From an uncultured Sulfitobacter sp. (lineage in GTDB: Bacteria > Pseudomonadota > Alphaproteobacteria > Rhodobacterales > Rhodobacteraceae), in the NCBI RefSeq assembly GCF_947497275.1, contig NZ_CANMFS010000004.1:248001-312000 (forward strand): 64,000 nucleotides of DNA, given 5' to 3'. The first letter of the stretch is position 1, and each line of letters begins with the position of its first letter. Both the position numbers and the translations under genes were made by a program. The notes below the pieces were generated by a model. The model did no database searches. It saw nothing but the letters and a program-made list of their open reading frames with translations, and was not told where the DNA came from. Below, one piece after another: positions 1 through 7,763 of this stretch.

Positions 1-329
1 TGCCGACCGGCGGCGAAGCGATCGCCGTTTCCGCAGACGGCACGGTCAGCGCGGACGGTGCGCCCATTGGCCAGATGGCGGTGGTCAAACCAATCGCTCC
101 GCTTGAAATGATCCGTGAAGACGGCGTGATGTTTCGTGCGGACGCGGGCGACGAACCTGCCGAAAGCGCCCGTGTGCTTCAGGGCTTTGTCGAAAGCTCG
201 AACGTAAATCCGCTGTTGGAAATGGCGCGGATGATCGATGTGCAGCGCGCCTATGAAATGGGGCAGAGCTTTTTGCAAAGCGAGGACGAGCGTATCCGCG
301 CGGCTGTCAAAACCCTTACTGAAACATGA
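1..329 (+). CDS. flgF: Flagellar basal-body rod protein FlgF (3' part)
   Basis: This is the C-terminal 108 residues of a proximal-rod protein; the reading frame is already open at base 3 and the start lies outside the window. The end carries the flagellar rod/hook C-terminal motif (NVNPLLEMARMIDVQRAYE), which forms the coiled coil typical of FlgB/C/F/G/E/K. It is followed 22 bases later by flgG, which is the usual flgF-flgG order. FlgF assembles in the periplasm as part of the rod that crosses the peptidoglycan. Assignment as FlgF rather than another rod protein rests mainly on the position before flgG. Confidence 0.9.
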   Translation, partial: PTGGEAIAVSADGTVSADGAPIGQMAVVKPIAPLEMIREDGVMFRADAGDEPAESARVLQGFVESSNVNPLLEMARMIDVQRAYEMGQSFLQSEDERIRAAVKTLTET

Positions 330-351
330 ACGAACCAAAAGGAGGCCACAC

Positions 352-1137
352 ATGCGCGCCCTGAAAATCGCCGCGACCGGAATGAGCGCCCAGCAAATGC
401 GGGTAGAGACGATTTCCAACAACCTCGCGAACATGAGCACGACAGGCTATAACGCCCGCCGCGCTGAATTCGCGGATTTGCACTACCAACAGATGGCGCG
501 GGCCGGGTCGGTAAACGCCTCTGACGGGACGGTGCTACCGACCGGTGTTCAATTGGGTCTCGGCGTGCGTCCCGCCGCGGTCAGTCTGCACATGCAGCAA
601 GGCTCGCTGTCGGCGACGCAAGGGGATCTTGACGTGGCCATCGACGGGCTTGGATACCTTGAAGTGACCTTGCCCAGTGGGCAGACCGGTTACACCCGCG
701 ATGGTGGATTGAAACGCACCGGTGAAGGGCTGATCGTGACGTCCGATGGCTTTCCAGTCGCGCCGGAAGTCGTGATCCCCGATGACGCGCGCTCCATCTC
801 GATCAACGCCGATGGAGAGGTCTATGCCTACTTCGACGAAGCCGCTGCGGGCCAGCTCTTGGGGCAGTTCACTTTGACGGGTTTCACGAATTCGAAAGGG
901 CTGGAGGCCATCGGGAGCAACTTGTTCGTCGAAACCGAAGCCTCCGGGCCCGCCCTCGTTTCTACCCCGGGGCAGGACGGCTTGGGCACCCTGCGCCAAG
1001 GTTATCTTGAAGACAGCTCCGTGGATGCGGTGCGCGAAATCACCGAACTGATCGAAGCGCAGCGCGGATATGAAATGAATGCCAAGGTCATCTCTGCCGT
1101 AGATCAGATGATGGGCGCAACGACGCAGGTGCGCTGA
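352..1137 (+). CDS. flgG: Flagellar distal-rod protein FlgG
   Basis: This 261-residue protein forms the distal rod of the flagellum. The N-terminus carries the rod-family signature (ISNNLANMSTTGYN) and the C-terminus the matching motif (VDAVREITELIEAQRGYEMN), so both ends of the D0 coiled coil are intact, and the length is that of FlgG. The ATG at 352 was chosen because AAAGGAGG lies just upstream and the protein begins MRALKIAATGM, the usual FlgG start; the open frame extends further upstream to 238 but that part overlaps flgF. The stop codon overlaps the flgA start (TGATG), indicating translational coupling. Confidence 0.97.
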   Translation: MRALKIAATGMSAQQMRVETISNNLANMSTTGYNARRAEFADLHYQQMARAGSVNASDGTVLPTGVQLGLGVRPAAVSLHMQQGSLSATQGDLDVAIDGLGYLEVTLPSGQTGYTRDGGLKRTGEGLIVTSDGFPVAPEVVIPDDARSISINADGEVYAYFDEAAAGQLLGQFTLTGFTNSKGLEAIGSNLFVETEASGPALVSTPGQDGLGTLRQGYLEDSSVDAVREITELIEAQRGYEMNAKVISAVDQMMGATTQVR

Positions 1138-1556
1138 TGAGAATTGTAGCCATAGTGACCGCGTCCCTGCTGGCTTGTCCGGTTCTCGCCGAAACCGTCG
1201 TGTCCGCGCGGACGATCCGGCCCAACCAGCTGATCACCGAAATGGATGTCACCTTTGCGAACGCGGATCTGTCGAACGGTTACGCGCGTCTGTCGGACGT
1301 CATAGGGCAAGAGGCGCGCGTAGCGCTTTATGCGGGACGGCCCATCCTTTTGGGCGACATCGGCCCCCCTGCGGTGGTCGACCGAAACCAGCTTGTTTTG
1401 CTGCGCTACCACGCGAACGGGATCACCATCAGCACCGAAGGGCGGGCGTTGGAACGCGGCGCGATCGGAGATCGGATCCGAATTATGAACCTGGGATCAC
1501 GGGCCACGCTGTTTGGCCGGATACTTACAGACGGCACAATCGACGTAGGAAACTGA
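1137..1556 (+). CDS. flgA: Flagellar P-ring assembly chaperone FlgA
   Basis: This is a 139-residue secreted protein with a signal peptide of about 18 residues ending at VLAE, followed by a SAF-like domain. FlgA is the periplasmic chaperone that helps FlgI polymerise into the P ring. It is shorter than enterobacterial FlgA (about 219 residues), which is normal for alphaproteobacteria that keep only the C-terminal SAF region. The start overlaps the flgG stop by one base, and flgH follows after 3 bases, so flgF-flgG-flgA-flgH form one transcription unit. Confidence 0.9.
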   Translation: MRIVAIVTASLLACPVLAETVVSARTIRPNQLITEMDVTFANADLSNGYARLSDVIGQEARVALYAGRPILLGDIGPPAVVDRNQLVLLRYHANGITISTEGRALERGAIGDRIRIMNLGSRATLFGRILTDGTIDVGN

Positions 1557-1559
1557 ATT

Positions 1560-2294
1560 ATGAACATCGCTTTGAAATGCGCGTCTTTTGCGGTCCTTGG
1601 ACTGACGTTCGCCTGCGCACGGGCCGATCACATCGGTAATCCGCCAAGTTTTACGCCAACGCAGAACGCGCCCGAAGTACGCGCGATGGTTGATCCAGGC
1701 CTGCCGATAAGCATCATCGAGGAACGCGTCTCGGACGGTGCCTCGCTTTGGTCTCCTGCGCGCGCGTCCCTGTTGGGTGATCGGCGGGCAATGGTGCGGG
1801 GCGACATCATGACAGTTGTGATCGAAATCGACGAGAAGGCCGAGATTTCGAACTCCTCCGACCGCAGCCGGTCCGGATCTGAAACGCTGGGTATTGCCGG
1901 TCTTGCCGGCCTACCGCAGCGGTTGGATCAGCGCCTGCCCGAAGGGGCGTCTGCGGCCGAGCTTGTCGGTATAGATTCGCAAAGTAATTCGTCCGGTGAT
2001 GGATCGGTGAAGCGGAAGGAAAAGCTCGAACTGCGGGTTGCTGCGACGGTCGTCGATGTTTTACCGAATGGCGTTCTGGCAATTTCCGGCACGCAGGAGC
2101 TACGCGTTAATTTCGAGCTGCGCGAGCTTTTGGTAACTGGCTATGTCCGCCCTGCGGACATCTCCCGCCAGAACGAGATTACTTATGACAAGATTGCGTC
2201 GGCTCGCGTGTCATATGGCGGGCGTGGTCAGATCAGCGATGTACAGCAACCGCGCCTCGGCCAGCAGGTCCTTGACGCTGTGCTGCCGTTTTAG
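1560..2294 (+). CDS. flgH: Flagellar L-ring protein FlgH
   Basis: This 244-residue protein forms the L ring, the outer-membrane bushing around the rod. A signal peptide ends in LTFAC, consistent with a lipoprotein cysteine at about residue 19, although the lipobox is not ideal. The conserved FlgH core is present: SLWSP near the middle, RRAMVRGDIMTVVIEIDE and the C-terminal VSYGGRGQISDVQQPRLGQQ segment. It sits directly behind flgA and in front of a FliL-like gene in the same direction. Confidence 0.95.
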   Translation: MNIALKCASFAVLGLTFACARADHIGNPPSFTPTQNAPEVRAMVDPGLPISIIEERVSDGASLWSPARASLLGDRRAMVRGDIMTVVIEIDEKAEISNSSDRSRSGSETLGIAGLAGLPQRLDQRLPEGASAAELVGIDSQSNSSGDGSVKRKEKLELRVAATVVDVLPNGVLAISGTQELRVNFELRELLVTGYVRPADISRQNEITYDKIASARVSYGGRGQISDVQQPRLGQQVLDAVLPF

Positions 2295-2306
2295 GGGAAT
2301 ACCGCA

Positions 2307-2867
2307 ATGCTCAAGAAGATCTTTCCGCTCGTTCTTTTGCTGGTCGGCACCGGTGCCGGCGTCGGTGCCGGTGTGTTCCTGCGGCCCGCAGTGTCCGACT
2401 CCGACGACGCAATAGATGGTGGTGCCCCGGAACAGGCTTTGAAACAAGAAGACATCGAACTTGGGGCCGCTGACGAGGCGGATGCAAAGGCCGTGAAGCC
2501 GGAGCACAGCGATACCAAGACCGCCGCCAGTGAAGGTGCCCAAAGCGAATACGTTAAGATGAACAATCAGTTCGTTGTTCCGATCGTCGCGGATGACAGG
2601 GTTGCGGCGATGGTCGTTCTGGCGCTGAGCATCGAAGTGCCGAGCGGCATGAGCGACATCGTGTTCCGCCGTGAACCCAAGCTGCGAGACAGTTTCCTGC
2701 AAGTTCTGTTCGATCACGCGAATATGGGGGGGTTCGACGGCGCCTTCACCAGTGCTGAGGTACTAGGGCGGTTACGCACCGCCTTGCGCGAAGTGGCGGA
2801 GAAGGATCTGGGTAGGGATGTCGCGCGTGATATTCTGATCGTGGAGATTGCTCGACAGGATTACTGA
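2307..2867 (+). CDS. FliL-like flagellar basal-body-associated membrane protein
   Basis: This 186-residue protein has one N-terminal membrane segment (residues 4-27) rich in glycine and valine, an acidic linker, and a C-terminal domain containing the FliL-type pattern of a conserved strand (FVVPIVADDRVAAMVVLALSIEV), a helix with REPKLRDSFLQVLFDHAN, and a final LIVEIARQDY. FliL proteins ring the stator around the motor. A second, more typical fliL lies at 12097-12591, so this is a paralogue or a distant FliL-family member. It ends the flgF-flgH unit and converges on the fliJ-like gene with a 5-base gap. Exact role is inferred. Confidence 0.7.
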   Translation: MLKKIFPLVLLLVGTGAGVGAGVFLRPAVSDSDDAIDGGAPEQALKQEDIELGAADEADAKAVKPEHSDTKTAASEGAQSEYVKMNNQFVVPIVADDRVAAMVVLALSIEVPSGMSDIVFRREPKLRDSFLQVLFDHANMGGFDGAFTSAEVLGRLRTALREVAEKDLGRDVARDILIVEIARQDY

Positions 2868-2872
2868 GATTA

Positions 2873-3280
2873 TCACCGATAAAGATATGAAGTGACGGCG
2901 CGATCCAACAGGGTTTGCGCCGTTCTCTGTTTGCGCGCCGCTCTTTCCTGTGTGCAAAGCTCCTGCACGGCAAGAACTTTGCCGTAGGCCCGTCTGACCT
3001 GTGCGATGTGATGTTCCTTGATCGCGAGCACTTGGGCGAGCTGCATGTTCAATTCCTGCTTTTTTCGGCCCGCCCACCCCTGCCAAACCACATCGGCGCC
3101 GATTGCGCGCAGGCTCGCGTCTTCCGACGTACGGCTTTTCCGGACGTGCTCGTCCAGTTGCCACAGCGCACCACGCAGTCGGCCTTCCTCCGCGACCAGC
3201 CGCTGAAAGCTCTTCTGCTGCTGGCGATATTGAACTTCAACAACTTGCGCCATTTGCCGGTACTGATCCAGGGTCTTCAT
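2873..3280 (-). CDS. FliJ-like coiled-coil flagellar protein
   Basis: This 135-residue protein is almost entirely helical and charged, with long heptad-like stretches (for example residues 10-50 and 70-125) and no membrane segment. It begins four bases inside the end of flhB (ATGA overlap), so it is translationally coupled to the export-apparatus genes. Size, composition and position suit a FliJ-type general export chaperone or stalk of the FliI ATPase ring. No motif uniquely identifies FliJ, so the name rests on shape and context. The frame is open upstream of this ATG, but that part lies inside flhB. Confidence 0.6.
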   Translation of the reverse strand: MKTLDQYRQMAQVVEVQYRQQQKSFQRLVAEEGRLRGALWQLDEHVRKSRTSEDASLRAIGADVVWQGWAGRKKQELNMQLAQVLAIKEHHIAQVRRAYGKVLAVQELCTQERAARKQRTAQTLLDRAVTSYLYR

Positions 3281-4362
3281 CGAAAGCCTTTCGCGCGCTT
3301 GCGCATGTCTTCGGCGAACCTGATCGCGGCTGCGACAGGCGCGAAATCTTCCTGGCGGATCTGTTGGCCGATCTCGATGGCAGCAAACAAGGCGCGGGCG
3401 GTCGGTGGATCGGAATGGATCGGGACTTTTGACTCCGCCGCGAGGCGTCGGATCGTGCCCGCGATCTCGTCGACACCCTTGGCAACGCAAACGGGCGCTT
3501 CACCCGGAAGGCGGCTCCACTTGAGGGCGACGGCATAATGTGTCGGATTCACGATAATGACGTCTGCGCTCGGCACATCCTGCATCATCTTGTTTTGCGA
3601 CGCGGCCACGGCCCGCTGGCGACGCTCTTGCTTGAGGTGCGGGTCCCCTTCGCTATCCTTGTTCTCGTCGGTGATCTCCTTGCGCGACATCCTGTTTTTT
3701 CGCAGGTGATCAAAATGCTGCCAAATTGCATCGATGCCGCCGATCATTCCGGACACGATCACGGCAACCATGAGGAACGAGATGCAGATCTTCGTCAGCA
3801 GCTGAATACTGGTCTGTGGATTGGTTTGCAAAACTCCGATCATTTGCGGTAGCCAACTTCGAATGAAAGCTGCGAGGCAGGCAGAAAAAATCAGCAGTTT
3901 AGCAAAGCTCTTTGCAAATTCGAATAGACCCGTTCGACCGAACTTGTTCTTCGCGTTTGCAATGACCGAAATACGGTTGAGTTTCGGTTCAAGTTTGCTG
4001 GGGGCGAACACCAGACCACGTTGCGCCACAAGCGCGAAAATGACGCCGAGGGCAGGCAAGGCGAAAATCGGCGCCAGGCTCCATCCGATTGTCCGCATTA
4101 GGTCGGCAACCGGAGAACCCGCTGCACCACTGAGGATCAGCGGTGCAAGGTCTGATGATTGATCGATCATTACCATCAGCGCGGTCCCCATCTGGTTTAA
4201 CCCGTGGGTACCTGCCGTGAGCAAAGCCACAAGAAGGCCGAGATAGGCAGCGGCAGTCAGCAGATCTGTGGATTTTGCAATGTCGCCTTTCTTTCGCGCC
4301 TCAAGAAGCTTTTGCGGCGTGGCATCGAACGTCTTGTCGCTCTCGTCGTCGGTGCCGCTCAT
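3277..4362 (-). CDS. flhB: Flagellar export switch protein FlhB
   Basis: FlhB is the inner-membrane protein of the flagellar type III export gate that switches substrate specificity from rod/hook to filament. This 361-residue protein has four hydrophobic segments in its first 210 residues and the cytoplasmic domain with the autocleavage motif NPTH (asparagine at about residue 272). The N-terminus (DKTFDATPQKLLEARKKG) is the family signature. Both ends overlap neighbours by four bases, fliR upstream and the fliJ-like gene downstream. Confidence 0.97.
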   Translation of the reverse strand: MSGTDDESDKTFDATPQKLLEARKKGDIAKSTDLLTAAAYLGLLVALLTAGTHGLNQMGTALMVMIDQSSDLAPLILSGAAGSPVADLMRTIGWSLAPIFALPALGVIFALVAQRGLVFAPSKLEPKLNRISVIANAKNKFGRTGLFEFAKSFAKLLIFSACLAAFIRSWLPQMIGVLQTNPQTSIQLLTKICISFLMVAVIVSGMIGGIDAIWQHFDHLRKNRMSRKEITDENKDSEGDPHLKQERRQRAVAASQNKMMQDVPSADVIIVNPTHYAVALKWSRLPGEAPVCVAKGVDEIAGTIRRLAAESKVPIHSDPPTARALFAAIEIGQQIRQEDFAPVAAAIRFAEDMRKRAKGFR

Positions 4363-5132
4363 GGTACAGGTTCCAGTGGATTGGCGATGAACCCATCAAG
4401 TGCGTCGATCCAAGTGGTCAGCAATAGGGGTGATGCGAGGCACAACAGGATCAAACCACCCGCCGTGATCACCGGCGCACCGACAAATGCAACCATCAGC
4501 TGTGGCATCGCTTTGTTGATTACACCGATCGCGATGTTGTAGAGGACCGAAAGAATGACGAATGGAGCCGCGAGCGTAAACGCCAGAGAAAATGCACGGC
4601 GAATCTGGTCCACCCCCCATTCGGAGACGTCTGTACCCTGTGGCAACGTGCCCATTGGCAGCATCTGATAGGACAGGATGATCATTTCGGCCACCTTGAC
4701 GTGCAAGCCTGACATCACGGCTAACGCGAGTCCCGCCATAACGAGAATTTGGCCCATTGCAGGAACGGGTTCCGCCACCGCCCCGCCGAGGATTTGCGCA
4801 AGGGATGTCGATTGTGCGGCGATGGAACCCGCTGTTTGTAGCGCAAGAACAAACAGGCGTAACCCGATCCCTAACAGTAACCCGGCGGCGATTTCCGTTA
4901 GGGATAGCCACATGATCGCATCGATCCCCACCGATTGCGCGGGCGCTTCTACAGCGGGCGCGATGATCATCGTGAAAGCAAACGCGATGCCGAGCTTGAT
5001 GCGCGCGGGGACTGTCTGTTCACCGAAAGCCGGCAGGAGGCTTGCAAGCGCGGCGACTCGTAAGAATACCGCAAAGGCCTGCCAGAGCATCGCATTCGAC
5101 AGCTCCAGAAGCTCTGCGAGAGCCTGCGTCAC
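4359..5132 (-). CDS. fliR: Flagellar export apparatus protein FliR
   Basis: FliR is a component of the FliPQR export-gate core. The protein is 257 residues with about six hydrophobic helices and the FliR-type segments LRVAALASLLPAFGEQTVPARIKLG and ALQTAGSIAAQSTSLAQI. I chose the GTG at 5132 because it overlaps the flhA stop as GTGA and gives the normal family length; the frame continues open to 5405 but that extension lies inside flhA and is low-complexity basic sequence. It sits between flhA and flhB, all coupled by four-base overlaps. Confidence 0.93.
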   Translation of the reverse strand: MTQALAELLELSNAMLWQAFAVFLRVAALASLLPAFGEQTVPARIKLGIAFAFTMIIAPAVEAPAQSVGIDAIMWLSLTEIAAGLLLGIGLRLFVLALQTAGSIAAQSTSLAQILGGAVAEPVPAMGQILVMAGLALAVMSGLHVKVAEMIILSYQMLPMGTLPQGTDVSEWGVDQIRRAFSLAFTLAAPFVILSVLYNIAIGVINKAMPQLMVAFVGAPVITAGGLILLCLASPLLLTTWIDALDGFIANPLEPVP

Positions 5133-7207
5133 GCGGGCACGACCCCGACAAGAGACGGCCGCGCGTCCAAACCGATTTCTTCGAACGACAAAACGGGCGA
5201 ATTGACCCCCTTGGCGCGCATGACTGTGTGGACGAACCGCCGCCGCCGCGTGTTCGTCACCACGGCGGGATAGATACCATTCTGGTTGGCATCGTTGATT
5301 TTCTCGGAAACTCCGCTTGCCAGCTGATTGAAAAGGTCGGGCGGCAATGCAATGTCGAGGCCGCGATCGGCGTCGACCTGATAAGCGGTGAACGTCTCTT
5401 CCCATTCGGGCGCAAGCTGAACAAGGGGCAGTGTGCCGTCGGGCCGGCGCATTTCGGCGACCAGCTGGAACCCCAGTCGCTGGCGCACCAGTTCGCAGAT
5501 TGCTTCTGCCTGCGCATTTTGGCCACGCGCTTCGGCTGTGGCTTCAAGGATCAATGGAAGATTGCGGATCGAGACCTGTTCGTCCAGAAGCAGGCGCAGT
5601 ACGGTATGCAGAACATCCACTGGGACCTTATCCGGGATCAACTCATCCAGTAGTTTCCGGTTCGCCTCTGCACGCGCTGGCGACGAAACGTTCACCATCT
5701 CTTCGAGCAGGCGACGCAGGGATTTCAAGGTAAGCAGTCGGGAGAAGTTGCGTTTGACCACTTCCAGCAGATGTGTTGCCAGCACCTCGGCAGGAGTTAC
5801 AAGCGTGATACCTGCAAGCGAGGCTTCCTCCTGATCGCGGGCCAGGATCCATCTGGCAGGTGCGCCGTAGACCGGTTCGACCGTATCAACTCCGGCGGGT
5901 AATACGCTTGCATCTGGGGGGGCCAGTGCAAGGATCTGATGCGCATTCAGTTCGGCGCGGGCCTGTTCCACGCCTTGTATGCGTAAAAGGTAAGTGCCCG
6001 GCGAGAGGCCTGAATTGTCGGTGAGTCTGATTTCCGGCAGGATCACTCCGAAGACACTTGCCACGTGGGTCCGCATATTGACAATGCGCGCGTCCAACCC
6101 GGTACCGGGGTCCAGCACCATCCCGACCAGATCGGGCGCGAATTCGATGTGGATATCATCGAGTTCGAGTACGTCACCGATAGGTTTTTCTCGCGGCGGC
6201 TCAACGGCGTCGTCGTTTGTAACGCCGGCTGGTGTGCGTTGTGCTTTGCGGTGGATACGATAGGCCAGATATCCAAGCAACAGACCGCCGGTGATAAACG
6301 GCAGGAACGGCATGCCCGGCACCAGCGCAAAGAGGACCATCAAAGCGGAAACCGTACCAATCGCGGCGGGATGTCTGCCCAGCTGCGCGAAAACAGCAAG
6401 GTCAGTGGATCCCTGTGCCCCACCCCGGGCCAGCAGCAGCGCGGAGGCAATCGAGATGATGACCGCCGGGATTTGCGACACAAGCCCGTCTCCTACTGTC
6501 AGGATCGCATAGGTCTCGAAGGCGGAGCCAAGAGGCATACCGTGAACTAGGGTCCCCATTATAAGGCCTGCGACCAGATTTAGCAGAGTGATCAACAAGC
6601 CGGCGATCGCGTCGCCTTTTACAAATTTGGAAGCGCCGTCGAGGGATCCGAAGAACGTCGTTTCCTGTTGTTCGCGCGCGCGTCGCTCGCGCGCTTCTTC
6701 ATGAGTAATCGCACCGGCTGACATATCGCTGTCGATCGCCATCTGCTTGCCGGGCATGCCATCAAGCGCAAAACGCGCACCAACTTCGGCCATGCGGGTT
6801 GCACCCTTGTTGATGACCATGAAATTGACAATCAGGAGAACGCAGAATACAACGAGACCAAGGAAGACCGATCCGCCCATAACGAACTGCGCAAAGCCTT
6901 CGATAACGTCACCAGCGGCACCGGTGCCGGTATGACCCTGACCAATGATGAGCTTGGTCGATGACACGTTCAGCGACAGGCGAAGCATCAGCGAGGCAAG
7001 CAGGACTGTCGGGAACGCGGAAAAATCAAGTGGCCGCTCTATGAACAAAGTGACCGTAAAGATCAGAATGGCCAGCGCAAAAGACGCGGCAAGGCCTGTG
7101 TCGAGAATCCATGCAGGCATCGGTAAGATCATCATGACGATGATCGCCATCAATGCCACCGCAAGAAGGATTGTCGGTTGATAAAGTGCACGAATGCTGA
7201 GGTTCAT
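5129..7207 (-). CDS. flhA: Flagellar export gate protein FlhA
   Basis: FlhA forms the nonameric export gate that takes chaperone-substrate complexes and uses the proton motive force. The 692-residue protein has about seven or eight membrane helices in its first 320 residues and a large cytoplasmic domain. The FHIPEP-family region is clear around residues 140-165 (NFMVINKGATRMAEVGARFALDGMPGKQMAID), and LSLNVSSTKLI and RRLLEEMV in the cytoplasmic part are also typical. It starts the flhA-fliR-flhB-fliJ-like unit. The 556 bases before it contain no convincing gene. Confidence 0.98.
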   Translation of the reverse strand: MNLSIRALYQPTILLAVALMAIIVMMILPMPAWILDTGLAASFALAILIFTVTLFIERPLDFSAFPTVLLASLMLRLSLNVSSTKLIIGQGHTGTGAAGDVIEGFAQFVMGGSVFLGLVVFCVLLIVNFMVINKGATRMAEVGARFALDGMPGKQMAIDSDMSAGAITHEEARERRAREQQETTFFGSLDGASKFVKGDAIAGLLITLLNLVAGLIMGTLVHGMPLGSAFETYAILTVGDGLVSQIPAVIISIASALLLARGGAQGSTDLAVFAQLGRHPAAIGTVSALMVLFALVPGMPFLPFITGGLLLGYLAYRIHRKAQRTPAGVTNDDAVEPPREKPIGDVLELDDIHIEFAPDLVGMVLDPGTGLDARIVNMRTHVASVFGVILPEIRLTDNSGLSPGTYLLRIQGVEQARAELNAHQILALAPPDASVLPAGVDTVEPVYGAPARWILARDQEEASLAGITLVTPAEVLATHLLEVVKRNFSRLLTLKSLRRLLEEMVNVSSPARAEANRKLLDELIPDKVPVDVLHTVLRLLLDEQVSIRNLPLILEATAEARGQNAQAEAICELVRQRLGFQLVAEMRRPDGTLPLVQLAPEWEETFTAYQVDADRGLDIALPPDLFNQLASGVSEKINDANQNGIYPAVVTNTRRRRFVHTVMRAKGVNSPVLSFEEIGLDARPSLVGVVPA

Positions 7208-7763
7208 TTCAATTCCCGCTTTGTTTGCAGGTGGCGGTGGAACGGTAGACTTCGAACGACCACGAAGCAGGTCGTAATCTATTGCGCGTTGCCATACGAA
7301 CCTGACATAATAATGCTCCTGTCCGGTGCCGCGAGCCGCCCGATCGGGACGAAAAAGTGTCCAATGCGGATAGCCAGGCGAAGTATCTCGCGTTTCGTAA
7401 GCAGTGATTAAAATAAATCATCGCATTGAACAGGATTGAAAGCGTTCTCGCTGTAAGAAATGTTTGCCATTGTAAATCCGTGAGAGGGGCCCAGTTCCGA
7501 CGCTGAAAGCGCGCTGAAAAATGTCCTGTCGTTCCAGCAAAGCAAGGTCGATTGCGCGGCAGAACGCTCGCATTCTGCATCGGTATGACGCGGTTTCTGG
7601 CGTGACAAAAATGGGCTGCGGCGTCTGGTAACGCCGCCGGCTTTGCTTGGGCAACCAAAAGAATGATGGAATACCAACCATTCTGCATCCACAGCCTCGA
7701 TACCATTCTACACCTCATTCGCTCCGCGTTCTGCGGATCTTGGTCAGGCTAGAGGCAGGTCGT
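7208..7763. other. 556-base gap between the large periplasmic gene and flhA
   Basis: I see no convincing gene here. The longest open frame (7209-7718, minus) has alanine-, cysteine- and arginine-rich translation without domain character and no ribosome-binding site. The stretch is long for such a compact cluster, so it probably carries the flhA promoter and leader; I found no TTAA-N7-TTAA box or clear sigma-54 site in it. On the minus strand the octamer AGAATGGT occurs twice, about 24 bases apart, near 7675-7715. Confidence 0.5.

Noticed and set aside
7209-7718. Possible 169-residue gene just upstream of flhA
   Set aside because: No ribosome-binding site, unusual residue mix and no domain character; I treat the region as non-coding.
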